From Anabaena catenula FACHB-362 (GTDB lineage: Bacteria > Cyanobacteriota > Cyanobacteriia > Cyanobacteriales > Nostocaceae): a DNA stretch of 54,957 nt. Made by a program: the position numbers and the translations under genes. The DNA lies in contig NZ_JACJTQ010000039.1 in NCBI RefSeq assembly GCF_014698735.1, positions 1-54,957 of the forward strand. Reading direction: 5' to 3'. How positions within the stretch are numbered: position 1 is the first letter of the stretch; every line of letters starts with the position of its first letter. This document shows positions 1 through 8,453 of the stretch, piece after piece. Under the pieces are notes generated by a model, which saw only the letters and a list, made by a program, of their open reading frames with translations, was not told where the DNA came from and ran no database searches.

Positions 1-73
1 TTTTCATGGCGACATCAAATGCCATTTTGTATACTTCTAGGTCTTCATGACTTTTGATTGGTTCTTTTTCCAT
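1..73 (-). CDS. four helix bundle protein (S23-like), N-terminal fragment
   Basis: Reading leftward from an ATG at 71-73, an open frame runs off the window edge, giving 24 residues that begin MEKEPIKSHEDLEVYKMAFD. The E-D-L-E-V-Y-K-x-A-F pattern is the usual opening of the small four-helix-bundle proteins related to the S23 ribosomal intervening-sequence protein, common in cyanobacteria and of unknown role. A purine-rich AGGGGGA lies directly upstream of the ATG as a possible ribosome binding site; it is also the last unit of the adjacent heptamer array. Only the N terminus is visible, so the family call rests on a short match from memory. Confidence 0.6.
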   Translation of the reverse strand, partial: MEKEPIKSHEDLEVYKMAFDVAMK

Positions 74-77
74 TCCC

Positions 78-122
78 CCTGCTCCCTGCTCCCTGCTCCC
101 TGCTCCCTGCTCCCTGCTCCCC
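78..122. repeat. GCTCCCT heptamer tandem array
   Basis: Five to six head-to-tail copies of the heptamer GCTCCCT lie immediately upstream of the partial minus-strand gene. The same heptamer recurs at about 2436-2575 and 23640-23688. Such short tandem repeats are characteristic of Nostoc/Anabaena genomes. The open frames crossing it are low-complexity artefacts. Confidence 0.9.
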
Positions 123-241
123 TGCTATCTTTGATGATGATCTCACAAAATCGCGTTGCTCCCCTTGGGACTTGGGATATACGTTCGAGGCTATTTTATC
201 GGTTTTTTTGCCTAAGTCCCACCATAAGCAATGCCTACTCC

Positions 242-2347
242 CTAGTCCCTGATGCCGATCACATAAGATAAAGCAGTCAATAAATCTGTAGTTGTGTAGG
301 GCTTCAACAGAAATTTTTTGGCACCTTCCGCGATCGCCTTTTGCTCATTAGCACTTAAGCCACTGCTGGCAATAATCTTGACTTTGGGGTTGAGAGTTAG
401 CAAGATACGGATAGCTGTAAATCCATCCATGTTGGGCATGAGCATATCTAGCAAAATGGCGCTAATTTTTTGCTTATGTTCAGCATAAAGAGTAATCGCC
501 TCAATGCCATCATTAGCCACAAGGGTTTTGTAGTTATAATCTTCTAAAATTTCCTGAGTGGTTTGTTTGACTACGTCTTCACCATCAACAATCAGAATCA
601 ACTCCCCATTACCTTGAGCTAACTCCTGATCTATCGTCACATCGCTTACTGTTCCTTCTATTGTTGGTAAGAACACCTGAAATTTTGTCCCTTTACCTAT
701 CTGACTCGATACTTGCACAAAGCCGTCGTGATTCTTGATAATACCTAAAACCGTTGACAGCCCTAGTCCTGTACCTATGCCAATTTCTTTAGTTGTAAAA
801 AAGGGATCAAATATCCGCTCTAAAAATTCTGGAGGAATTCCCGTTCCTGTATCTGAGATGGTAACAACGATGTAGCCTCCTGTTTTGGCCTCAAGGTGCA
901 TTTGGGCAAAGATTTTGTCAATTATCCGGTTTTCGGCAGTGATGGTGAGAGTACCACCATTGGGCATAGCGTCACGGGCATTGACTACCAAATTCATAAA
1001 TACCTGATCTAGTTGGGTGGGATTGGCTTGCACCATCCACAAAGTGTTTATAGGAATATTAATACGCAATTCAATGGATTTAGGAAATGTCTGGCTGATG
1101 ACTTTCAGCAATTCTGTGAGCAAATATCCAGGGTTCAAAAGGATGCGTTTTCCTGCTGTACCCTGGGCAAAGGTGAGAATTTGTTTAACTAAGCCAGCAC
1201 CACGCTCCGCGCAGGTTTCTATAGTTTTGAAAAGTTCTTGATTCCGTCTATCAGTATTTTTGAATATTGAAGGTAAAAGTTGGGCAATCATCAAAATGGG
1301 AGCAAAGACGTTGTTGAGGTCGTGAGCAATGCCACTAGCTAGAGTTCCTATACTCTCCAACCTTTGAGAGCGGTAAAATTGTTGCTCTATTTGTTTTTTC
1401 TCGGTGATGTCGGTGTTGACTGCGAGAATGGATTGGGGTTTTCCAGATTCATCGCGTACTAATGTCAAACGACTAGCAACGATAATTTCTCTACCAGTTT
1501 TGGTGATTTGCTCTAACTCACCTTGCCAAGAACCTTGTTCGATAGTAGCCTTTAGACCTGCTTCCAGTGGCAATAATGATTCTTTGTAGAAAAGTTCATG
1601 AGTTTTTTTAGTTAAGCTTTCTTCGGTCGTCCAACCATATAAGCGTTCAGCCCCTTGGCTCCAGAATAAAATCTGGTTTTCCAAATCGTGGACAAAAATG
1701 GCATCAGTAGCAACATCAATTAAAGCCGCTTGTTCACGGATTTTCCGTTCCACTTGTTTGCGATCGCTAATATCTCGCAACAGCCAGCGTAAACCAGTTA
1801 CTTTGCCTGTGCGATCGCGTTCAATAACTGCCGTCACTTCAGCCGGAAAGTCTGTGCTATCTTCATTGTGAAATATGTGTAACTCGGTGATGCGGATTTG
1901 ACCTTCCTGTTGCAACTGCAACATTAACTTGCGAAAGTTTTGCCGTTCCTCTGCATGCACAAACACAGTCAGTGGTTTGCCAATTAGATAAGAATGACGG
2001 ACATTGAGTAACTGCGCGGCAATATAGTTCGCTTCTTGGATTACACCCTCTACATCCGTAACTAAATAACCATCAGGAGCAAAGTTGAATAAATCTAGGT
2101 ATCGTTGGCGTTCAGCATCTACTTGCTGACGGGTAGCGATTAATTCCTCATTTTGCTGTTGTAGCTCTTCTACTAAGACGTTTAATTCTTCTAAAGAAAT
2201 AGAAATTTCCGCGATCGCTTCACTTAATAGAACGGCATGAGAATCTTGCGATCTACGTTGCTCCTCTGGTTGATTGGCACGTTTTAACAAGTTATCTAGT
2301 CTTGTTTGGGCAATCGCCATCAGTTGTTCTAGATTGTGTTGTGTCAT
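242..2347 (-). CDS. PAS-domain hybrid histidine kinase with C-terminal receiver
   Basis: A 701-residue hybrid sensor kinase, autophosphorylating on histidine and passing phosphate to its own receiver. In order: an N-terminal coiled coil rich in Glu/Gln, a PAS/PAC unit (about 80-200), a second PAS/PAC unit (about 205-320), a HisKA dimerisation helix with the phosphoacceptor in GIAHDLNN, a HATPase domain with an N box (NLVVNARDA) and G boxes (DTGTGIP, GTGLGLS), and a receiver whose phosphoacceptor Asp is in LLDMLMPNMDG, with the conserved Lys in LKPY. The receiver's usual acidic pair reads V-D-G-E rather than V-D-D-E. No transmembrane segment is seen, so it is probably cytoplasmic. The ATG at 2347 is preferred; the frame stays open to 2383 but the extra codons enter the adjoining repeat element. 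CheR- and CheB-like genes lie upstream on the same strand. Confidence 0.93.
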   Translation of the reverse strand: MTQHNLEQLMAIAQTRLDNLLKRANQPEEQRRSQDSHAVLLSEAIAEISISLEELNVLVEELQQQNEELIATRQQVDAERQRYLDLFNFAPDGYLVTDVEGVIQEANYIAAQLLNVRHSYLIGKPLTVFVHAEERQNFRKLMLQLQQEGQIRITELHIFHNEDSTDFPAEVTAVIERDRTGKVTGLRWLLRDISDRKQVERKIREQAALIDVATDAIFVHDLENQILFWSQGAERLYGWTTEESLTKKTHELFYKESLLPLEAGLKATIEQGSWQGELEQITKTGREIIVASRLTLVRDESGKPQSILAVNTDITEKKQIEQQFYRSQRLESIGTLASGIAHDLNNVFAPILMIAQLLPSIFKNTDRRNQELFKTIETCAERGAGLVKQILTFAQGTAGKRILLNPGYLLTELLKVISQTFPKSIELRINIPINTLWMVQANPTQLDQVFMNLVVNARDAMPNGGTLTITAENRIIDKIFAQMHLEAKTGGYIVVTISDTGTGIPPEFLERIFDPFFTTKEIGIGTGLGLSTVLGIIKNHDGFVQVSSQIGKGTKFQVFLPTIEGTVSDVTIDQELAQGNGELILIVDGEDVVKQTTQEILEDYNYKTLVANDGIEAITLYAEHKQKISAILLDMLMPNMDGFTAIRILLTLNPKVKIIASSGLSANEQKAIAEGAKKFLLKPYTTTDLLTALSYVIGIRD

Positions 2348-2368
2348 GGTCAAAATGCATCTATGGTT

Positions 2369-2604
2369 TAAGTAGATTGGCACAAAAAAACCAACCTATG
2401 TAAAGAAAGATTAACTAAGCTAAAATCCTCTTTCCCCCTGCCCTCTGCTCCCTGCTCCCTGCTCCCTGCTCCCTGCTCCCTGCTCCCTGCTCCCTGCTCC
2501 CTGCTCCCTGCTCCCTGCTCCCTGCCCCCTGCCCCCTGCTCCCTGCCCCCTGCTCCCTGCCCTACCCCCTGCCTTATCCTAAGATAAATACGCCGACCTA
2601 CTAA
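2369..2604 (-). mobile_element. MITE-like inverted-repeat element (copy with heptamer array inside)
   Basis: Read on the minus strand it starts TTAGTAGGTCGGCG and ends CCAATCTACTTA, imperfect inverted repeats matching the ends of the copies at 4671-4800 and 16304-16434. Internal stretches also match the 16304 copy: GGATAAGGCAGGGGG near the left end, and AAAGAGG then TTTACATA and GGTTTTT near the right end. It fills the gap between the CheR-like and kinase genes, and the CheR stop codon (TAG, 2601-2603) lies inside its left end. It carries no coding capacity. Confidence 0.75.
2436..2575. repeat. GCTCCCT/GCCCCCT heptamer array inside the element
   Basis: About eleven perfect GCTCCCT units are followed by variant GCCCCCT and degenerate units. 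The array occupies the centre of the inverted-repeat element 2369-2604. The corresponding place in the 16304-16434 copy holds only three related units (GGGGGCA), so the array has grown or shrunk since the copies diverged. Confidence 0.9.
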
Positions 2605-4496
2605 TTCTGCTGCCTTCGTTCTTCAATATCTTCGCTAGACATCATACTGTTAACGGCTTCTACATCTGCGATCATCAAAACTGCTCCTTTCATATCTGTA
2701 CCCAACATAGGAGTAATAGAAACGTAACATCTGATTTGTCTACCGCGACGGTTGAGCGCATTTAAAACCATTTCTTGAAATCCTTGTTTGTTGGAGAGAG
2801 TATCAAGAATGAGAGAGCGCAATTGCTCGATTGGTAAACCAATATCGAGGCTAAACAAGGAATTACCCAATACTTCATCGGTTCGCAACCCCCACATATC
2901 TTCAAGAAAATGATTCCAAACCAAAATAGTGAAATTTTGATCGATAACTAATATGCCTGTTTGTAGACTTCTGAGGATGCTGACTAAAACAACATTCGTT
3001 TGGTTTAGTTCTCTAGTCTTCTGGTTTAATGCATCATTAATGGACTGTAATTCTTCGTTAGTAGAATTGACTTCTTCGTTCATTGTCTCCAATTCTTCAT
3101 TAGTAGACTGGAGTTCTTCGTTGGTTGTCTCTAATTCTTCATTAGTAGATTGGAGTTCTTCGTTGGTTGTCTCTAATTCTTCATTAGTAGACTGGAGTTC
3201 TTCGTTGGTTGTCTCTTGTTCTTGTTTAGAACGTTGTAACTCTTCTTGAAGGTGAATATAACTAGTAACATCCTGAAAGGTTATACTCACACCTGAAATT
3301 ATATCATCAGTATCTAATAAAGGTTTAACTTGCACATCTAGAGATTGAATTTCAGTATTAGACAAATATCTCGTTACATTAGGTATGAATACGGAACGGC
3401 GCTCGTTATAAACCTGTTCAATCAGCGATCGCAATTCTAGGGGACGGTAAGATATTTCCAAATCTTGAAAGGGGCAATTTAAATCTTTATTTGAGAGATT
3501 GAATAAAATCTTGGACTGTTCGTTGATCATCACTAATCTATTATCAGTATCAACGACTATTTGGGCGATGGGTGTGGCATCAAAAGCTAAATCCCGCAGA
3601 CGTACTTGCTTAGATAAAAAATAGCTCGATTCCTCTTGTCCCGAATTTGCCATAAATAAGAGGCGATCGCGGAGATTAGGTTGTGATGCTTTAGTAAATA
3701 TACGGTTCTTTAAGTCTAAAGGTGTAAACAGATTAGGATACATCAACAACATTTCCGCTTTACCCAAAAACAGATAACCTGTGTCTTTCAAGGCAAAATG
3801 AAACCCTCTCAGAATCCGCCCCTGAGTTTCCGAATTAAAATACATCAATGTGTTGCGACAAACCAACAAGTCTAAGCGAGAAATTGGGGCATCTTGCAGC
3901 AAGTCATGACGACCAAAAATTACAGTATGGCGTAAATCTTGCTGAAAGACATAACGATTATTGATGACTTCAAAATATTTTTTCTGTAGGTGCTGTGGTA
4001 CCAGATAGATATCTTTAGCTGAATATGTAGCTTGCCGCCCTTGGTTGAGAGCTTCTTCATCTACATCAGTAGCATAGATTTTGACTCGATGGCGAAATTC
4101 CTCAGCCCCCAACATTTCCGTCATCAGCATGGCGAGGGTGTAAGCTTCTTCACCAGAAGCACAACCTGCACTCCAAATTCTGATTTTGTCAGTTTTGTTC
4201 TTGCCTTGGATGATATTAGGTAAAACTTTCCCAACTATGGCTTCCCAAGCTAAGGGATCGCGAAAAAAACTGGTAACATTAATTAAGATAATATTAAACA
4301 AATAATTGAATTCTTCTGGATGTACTTCTAAATAGTCTAAGTAACTTCCAAAGTCTTCTAAATTCAATGATTGCATTCGCTTGCGTACACGCCGCATCAA
4401 AGTCGAATACTTGTAACCTGTGAAATCAAAGCCCCGATTTTGCCGCAAATATATAAGTAGATTTTCAAATTCAGGATCTTTTTCTATATAATTCAT
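2601..4496 (-). CDS. CheR-type methyltransferase with PAS domains and coiled coil
   Basis: A 631-residue protein with an N-terminal CheR helical domain (about 1-65, ending in the basic stretch YSTLMRRVRKRMQSL) and a SAM-binding CheR methyltransferase domain (about 70-270; IWSAGCASGEEAYTLAM is the SAM motif, and DLLVCRNTLMYF matches the family). Then come a PAS domain (about 300-400), a long coiled coil in which TNEELQS/TNEELET units repeat about seven times (about 425-500), and a C-terminal PAS domain (about 515-610). CheR enzymes methylate glutamates of chemoreceptors, but no receptor gene is nearby. This CheR-coil-PAS layout is typical of signalling proteins paired with CheB and a hybrid kinase. 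ATG at 4496 is chosen; an in-frame TTG lies at 4514. CheB is upstream on the same strand. Confidence 0.92.
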   Translation of the reverse strand: MNYIEKDPEFENLLIYLRQNRGFDFTGYKYSTLMRRVRKRMQSLNLEDFGSYLDYLEVHPEEFNYLFNIILINVTSFFRDPLAWEAIVGKVLPNIIQGKNKTDKIRIWSAGCASGEEAYTLAMLMTEMLGAEEFRHRVKIYATDVDEEALNQGRQATYSAKDIYLVPQHLQKKYFEVINNRYVFQQDLRHTVIFGRHDLLQDAPISRLDLLVCRNTLMYFNSETQGRILRGFHFALKDTGYLFLGKAEMLLMYPNLFTPLDLKNRIFTKASQPNLRDRLLFMANSGQEESSYFLSKQVRLRDLAFDATPIAQIVVDTDNRLVMINEQSKILFNLSNKDLNCPFQDLEISYRPLELRSLIEQVYNERRSVFIPNVTRYLSNTEIQSLDVQVKPLLDTDDIISGVSITFQDVTSYIHLQEELQRSKQEQETTNEELQSTNEELETTNEELQSTNEELETTNEELQSTNEELETMNEEVNSTNEELQSINDALNQKTRELNQTNVVLVSILRSLQTGILVIDQNFTILVWNHFLEDMWGLRTDEVLGNSLFSLDIGLPIEQLRSLILDTLSNKQGFQEMVLNALNRRGRQIRCYVSITPMLGTDMKGAVLMIADVEAVNSMMSSEDIEERRQQN

Positions 4497-4544
4497 AAAA
4501 ACATCCGCAGTCAATCCATCAGTACATAAATCATTACAGCAGAA

Positions 4545-4581
<37 letters not shown>

Positions 4582-4670
4582 AAAACTGGCTTGGTGTATA
4601 GGTTTCAATTTTGATTCTGTACCGTTCGGCTGACGCTCACGGCGAAGCCTCATCGATCTGCAATCTGCTG

Positions 4671-4800
4671 TAAGTAAGTGAGCGTTAAAAATTGTCGTGA
4701 TGATAAGGGAACTTTTAACAGGTAACGGGGAACTCCAGAAGAGGTTTTGGGATATTTTACTTTTCGTTACATACAGGGTTTTTTTCTGTTCACCTACTTA
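4671..4800 (+). mobile_element. MITE-like inverted-repeat element, 130 bp
   Basis: It begins TAAGTAAGTGAGCGTTAAAA and ends TTCACCTACTTA, giving terminal inverted repeats (TAAGTAAGTGA / TCACCTACTTA, one mismatch). Shared internal blocks with the 16304 copy are GCGTTAAAAATTGTCGT, GATAAGG, TTACTTTTCGTTACATA and GGTTTTT. The ends begin and finish with TA, which fits insertion into a TA target as for IS630/mariner-type MITEs (inference). No open frame of note. Confidence 0.8.
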
Positions 4801-4858
4801 CCAATCAGGGGATAAATTTGATTGTGGTAGATTCATCCTCTTAGGTTATTTTTTTTAT

Positions 4859-5482
4859 TTAAACACCATCCATAACCAAACTCACCAGGGCTGGTGATAT
4901 TTCATTTAAAGGCAAAATAAAATCTACATTACCGCTTTTAATGGCCGAGTCTGGCATTCCAAAAAATTCAGCCGTGTTTTCATCTTGAGCAATGACAGTA
5001 CCCCCCATTTTTTTCACTGCTTGTACTCCCATGGTTCCATCATTACCAGTACCAGTCAAGACAACAGCAATCGCACGGTTTTTGTAACTATCTGCAACTG
5101 ATTCAAATAATACATCAGCCGAGGGACGCAAGAAGTGTACCAATTCTGACTGCGATAAAGAAAGTGTGCCGTCACAGTTAACTAGCAGGTGTCGGTCGGG
5201 AGGAGCAAGATAAACTGTTTTTGGGGTAAGCTGATCTCCTTCTTCTGCTTGCTTGACTTGCAACTCGGTACGTCGATCCAGAATATCAGCCATGAGTGAA
5301 GGATGACGGGGAGCTAGATGTTGCACAATAGCGATCGCGGCTGTAAAATCTGCGGGTAATGTCGATAGTACGGCACTCAAAGCATTTAACCCACCTGCTG
5401 ATGCTGCCATGGCCACGATATCAAAGGCGGCGTTATTAAAGTGGGGTAGATTATTCGTGGCATTGTCTGCCATTTTTTCCAT
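4859..5482 (-). CDS. CheB-type methylesterase, stand-alone catalytic domain
   Basis: A 207-residue CheB methylesterase/deamidase domain without the usual N-terminal receiver. The family triad is visible: Ser28 in MAASAGGLNA, His55 in VQHLAPRHPS, and an Asp in TGTGNDGTMG. CheB removes methyl groups added by CheR from receptor glutamates; without a receiver, its control must come from elsewhere. It is first of three minus-strand genes (CheB, CheR-PAS, hybrid kinase) that probably act together, though each gap is over 250 bp and repeat-filled. ATG at 5482 is used; an ATG three codons later (5473) is equally possible. Confidence 0.92.
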   Translation of the reverse strand: MEKMADNATNNLPHFNNAAFDIVAMAASAGGLNALSAVLSTLPADFTAAIAIVQHLAPRHPSLMADILDRRTELQVKQAEEGDQLTPKTVYLAPPDRHLLVNCDGTLSLSQSELVHFLRPSADVLFESVADSYKNRAIAVVLTGTGNDGTMGVQAVKKMGGTVIAQDENTAEFFGMPDSAIKSGNVDFILPLNEISPALVSLVMDGV

Positions 5483-5816
5483 CTTCTTTAAAGATTACTG
5501 CCAACTATAGGAATCATATTTGATATTTGAAAATTTTTAAGCCCACCAAAACCTATCTACGCTGGGCAATGCCCACCCTACGTATATTTTAAAAATCAAA
5601 TATTAATTCTATATATAGCCATCCTAAATCATTTATGAGAAAAAATCATAGTCATAAAGTTTAGGAAAGTCAAAAATTTGACCATGAATTGATAGCTCAA
5701 ATAAAGCCTTGACTTTAAACTAGCCTGTGTTGTCACCCAGCTTAAAGAAGCATTTATCTAAGAAGTTGGAGATCTTGTGGTACGCTATCTGCTTTAGAAG
5801 TATCGAGGAACAGAAG
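5483..5816. other. divergent intergenic region between the CheB-like gene and ddl
   Basis: About 330 bp with no gene. It holds the perfect palindrome TGGGCAATGCCCA at about 5563-5575, part of a common cyanobacterial repeat (TGGGCAATGCCCACCCTACG), with imperfect AT-rich inverted repeats around it (AATATTTGATTTTTAA-like arms near 5521-5540 and 5588-5606). Promoters for both divergent genes should lie here, but I cannot place them. Confidence 0.5.
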
Positions 5817-6881
5817 ATGACTAAGCTGCGGGTAGGCTTGCTGTTTGGTGGACGTTCTGGAGAACATGAAGTTTCAATAATTTCAGCACGAGCGATCGCT
5901 AAAGCCTTAAGTGCAGAAGAAAATAGCAATAAGTATGAAATTCTGCCTTTCTACATTCAAAAAGATGGCTTTTGGCAAGCTGGGGAAGTTGCACAGCAAG
6001 TGTTAGCATCTGGTGTGGCTATGGAAAATCCCGCCGTTACACCTAATTTATGGCAATTTCCACCGCAAACCGCAGAAATTGATCTGTGGTTTCCCATTCT
6101 CCACGGGCCGAACGGAGAAGATGGTACAATTCAAGGCTTACTCACTTTAATGCAAGTCCCTTTTGTGGGTTCTGGGGTGTTAGGTTCGGCTACGGGAATG
6201 GATAAAATCGGCATGAAAACCGCTTTTGCCCAAGCGGGGCTACCACAAGTAAAATATAAGGCCATCACTAGGGAGCAAGTTTGGTCAAATTCTTGTGTGT
6301 TTCCCAAACTCTGTGATGAAATTGAAGCAACATTGGACTATCCCTGTTTTGTCAAACCTGCTAATCTGGGTTCATCGGTGGGAATTACCAAAGTGCGATC
6401 GCGCCGAGAATTAGAAGCAGCCTTAGATAATGCCGCCACTTATGATAGACGGATTATAGTAGAAGCGGGAGTTGTGGCCAGAGAAGTAGAATGCGCTGTT
6501 TTAGGGAACGATAACCCCAAAGCTTCTGTGATTGGCGAAATTACTTTTGATAGTGATTTTTACGATTACGAAACTAAATATACCGAAGGTAAAGCCGATT
6601 TATTCATTCCTGCAAATCTTCCAGAAGCAATTGTTCAGAAAATTCAGGAAATGGCATTACAAGCCTTTGCAGCCGTTGACGCTGCTGGTTTAGCGAGAGT
6701 AGATTTTTTCTATGTCGAAGCTACCGGAGAAATCTTAATTAACGAAATTAATACCTTACCAGGGTTTACAGCCACAAGTATGTATCCTCAACTTTGGGCT
6801 AATACTGGTGTTCCCTTTCCTCAACTCGTAGATCAATTAATTCAATTAGCGATTGAAAGACATTCTGCTGCCAAAATATAG
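5817..6881 (+). CDS. ddl: D-alanine--D-alanine ligase
   Basis: A 354-residue ATP-grasp enzyme joining two D-alanines for the peptidoglycan stem peptide, in the cytoplasm. The N-terminal [18 protein letters not shown] and central [14 protein letters not shown] are family hallmarks; [17 protein letters not shown] is the ATP-grasp lysine/Ser loop; [16 protein letters not shown] and S-M-Y-P carry the Mg and substrate contacts. The ATG at 5817 is chosen because the protein then opens right before the conserved first strand. The frame is open to 5727, but that extension is unlike the family. A repeat-element end begins directly at the stop codon. Confidence 0.97.
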   Translation: MTKLRVGLLFGGRSGEHEVSIISARAIAKALSAEENSNKYEILPFYIQKDGFWQAGEVAQQVLASGVAMENPAVTPNLWQFPPQTAEIDLWFPILHGPNGEDGTIQGLLTLMQVPFVGSGVLGSATGMDKIGMKTAFAQAGLPQVKYKAITREQVWSNSCVFPKLCDEIEATLDYPCFVKPANLGSSVGITKVRSRRELEAALDNAATYDRRIIVEAGVVAREVECAVLGNDNPKASVIGEITFDSDFYDYETKYTEGKADLFIPANLPEAIVQKIQEMALQAFAAVDAAGLARVDFFYVEATGEILINEINTLPGFTATSMYPQLWANTGVPFPQLVDQLIQLAIERHSAAKI

Positions 6882-6916
6882 TAAGTAGATCGGCGTAAAT
6901 AATAATCGTTGGGATA
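6882..6916 (+). repeat. left-end fragment of the TAAGTAGGT element
   Basis: TAAGTAGATCGGCG followed by an AATCGTTGGGATA block matches the left end of the copies at 16304 and 2604, but no matching right end (CCACCTACTTA) follows before the next gene. It abuts the ddl stop codon. Probably a decayed copy. Confidence 0.6.
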
Positions 6917-6927
6917 CATTCCCGATA

Positions 6928-6999
6928 TCATGAGGTACATCATAGCCCCCTCATCGCTTGCGGGGAGGGGGTTGGGGGTGGGGTTCTTGTACCTCATGA
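6928..6999. repeat. inverted repeat with a GC-rich core
   Basis: Arms TCATGAGGTACA (6928-6939) and TGTACCTCATGA (6988-6999) are a perfect 12-bp inverted repeat. Between them is CCCCCTCATCGCTTGCGGGG and a G-rich run, which can form an inner stem. No T-run follows, so it looks like a dispersed palindromic repeat rather than a terminator, although it does lie just downstream of ddl. Confidence 0.75.
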
Positions 7000-7172
7000 G
7001 ACTGGGAAGTGCTGTATAAGATAGACCTAACCCCCCCCAGAGTCTGGAAACCCGAAAGAGTGGCGTGGTTTCCTAAGCACCTTGGTGATTGCTATAACTG
7101 TTATACACTGAGCTTAAATAATTTAAAATTCAAAATTCAAGGCATTTACCGTGGGTGTTTAAATCGTCATTA

Positions 7173-7979
7173 TTAATCTTCTTTGACAGCTAGGACAAAA
7201 AAGATATGTGGTGCATCAGGAACATTACGGGCGGGAAATTGATAAGTATATCTCCCAAAAGAAGCCCGCTCTTCCCCTGGTTGAATGACTGATGCGTTCC
7301 AATCATAGGCAGCAAAAAAAGATTCAGGCTCATCACAACTGAATTGCCAATATTTAGCCCATTCATCTGCACCATTGCAAATAACTGTGTTGATGACATC
7401 AGCACCAAAATAACTTCCTTTTACAGATAAATTTTGGATGTTTATGAGGACATTTTCGACTGCTATCGGGTCTAGATAATAGAGAAATCCTTCTAATAGC
7501 CAGATAGCGGGTTCTGAAGTTTGAAAGCCTTCTTTTAGAAGTAATTGAGACCAAAAAGATTCTTTTAAATCAGCACAAATTGAATGGCGAGTACAGTTAG
7601 GAATAACTCCGTTTAAAACCGATTCTTTATAAAGTAATACATCCGGTTGATCGATTTCATAAATATGAGTTCCAGGTTGCCAATTCAGGCGAAAAGCTCT
7701 TGTATCCATTCCTGAACCCAAAAAAACGATTTGCCGAATATTATCAGAGTATTTATTGAGAAAATCATCGAAAAAGCGTGTCCGAACCAATGTATATGGT
7801 CTTCCTAGTTTTTCATCTTCTTCTAAGCGGAGAATGGCTACTTCCATAGCTTCTTGACCTGCTAACTGTGCTGCTAAGGGGTCGGCAAACAAAGCATCAG
7901 GTCTTTGAGTTTCGATCGCACGACTAGCGGCCATAACTTTGGCAGTAAAACTCACGCCAGTTTCTGTTGATTCAGACAT
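7173..7979 (-). CDS. class I SAM-dependent methyltransferase (LCM/PPM1-like family)
   Basis: A 268-residue protein of the leucine-carboxyl-methyltransferase-like superfamily common in actinobacteria and cyanobacteria. Hallmarks: an N-terminal helix with SRAIETQRPDALFADPLA, VRTRFFDDFL, the SAM motif VFLGSGMDTRAFRL, the acidic ribose-binding strand YEIDQPDVL, and WLLEGFLYYLDP. The substrate is unknown; many relatives act on small metabolites or polyketides. ATG at 7979 fits the family's usual start. It stands alone, with long spacers on both sides. Confidence 0.9.
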   Translation of the reverse strand: MSESTETGVSFTAKVMAASRAIETQRPDALFADPLAAQLAGQEAMEVAILRLEEDEKLGRPYTLVRTRFFDDFLNKYSDNIRQIVFLGSGMDTRAFRLNWQPGTHIYEIDQPDVLLYKESVLNGVIPNCTRHSICADLKESFWSQLLLKEGFQTSEPAIWLLEGFLYYLDPIAVENVLINIQNLSVKGSYFGADVINTVICNGADEWAKYWQFSCDEPESFFAAYDWNASVIQPGEERASFGRYTYQFPARNVPDAPHIFFVLAVKED

Positions 7980-8453
7980 TTTGTTGCTAATAATGGTTAA
8001 TTTACTTAGGGATTTTACTGTATTTGTGGCGAACTAGTGTGATTTTGTTAATTTATCAAATATCGATTTAATACCATTTCTTTATGAGGCTCTTATTTTG
8101 GCGAAGGTATTAACTGTTGAACCAATTTTATGTGAAGCTGCACAGCATCATGAAATCTATTAGACATCTCCGGAAATTAAATATGTGTGACCTAAAACCC
8201 TTGTAGAGACGTTCTATGGAACGTCTCTACAATATTTACCGGAGATGTCTATTGATTTATCTGCGTATTTTTCAAGAAATCACCCTAGGGATGTCTATAT
8301 CTGCGGTCAATTAGTCTTGATCCCTTATTCTATGCAGCTTCATCTTAATTGGGTATAGCAACCGCCAAGGTTGTTAGGAAATTAACTGACGATAAAACTT
8401 AGACACCAACAGACTTTTAACTCTGTCACCTGTCACCTGTCACCTGTCACCTG
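7980..8453. other. gap with nested palindromic element and CACCTGT repeat
   Basis: 474 bp without a gene. It holds a nested palindrome (8161-8251) and four tandem units of the 7-mer CACCTGT ending at the glgA stop codon (about 8427-8454). The rest is AT-rich with nothing recognised. Confidence 0.6.
8161..8251. repeat. nested palindromic repeat element
   Basis: Outer arms TAGACATCTCCGG (8161-8173) and CCGGAGATGTCTA (8239-8251) are a perfect 13-bp inverted repeat, continued inward by AAATAT/ATATTT. Inside, GTAGAGACGTTCTA / TGGAACGTCTCTAC (8203-8230) forms a second palindrome with one G-T mismatch. A relative with the same core occurs at 54007-54032. Probably a small non-coding dispersed element. 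Confidence 0.85.

Noticed and set aside
47-271. Two overlapping plus-strand frames of 64 and 74 codons at the window start
   Set aside because: They translate the GCTCCCT heptamer array (repeated SLLPAPC) and have no ribosome binding site; they oppose the start of the four-helix-bundle gene.
2436-2575. CRISPR array
   Set aside because: The repeats are 7-mers without unique spacers, and no cas gene is present; the 126-bp period at 46.4-47.8 kb is coding WD40 DNA.
2953-3249. 98-codon plus-strand frame with repeated SLVDWSSSLVVSN
   Set aside because: Exact antisense of the TNEELQS/TNEELET coiled coil of the CheR-PAS gene; repeats on the sense strand create the open antisense frame.
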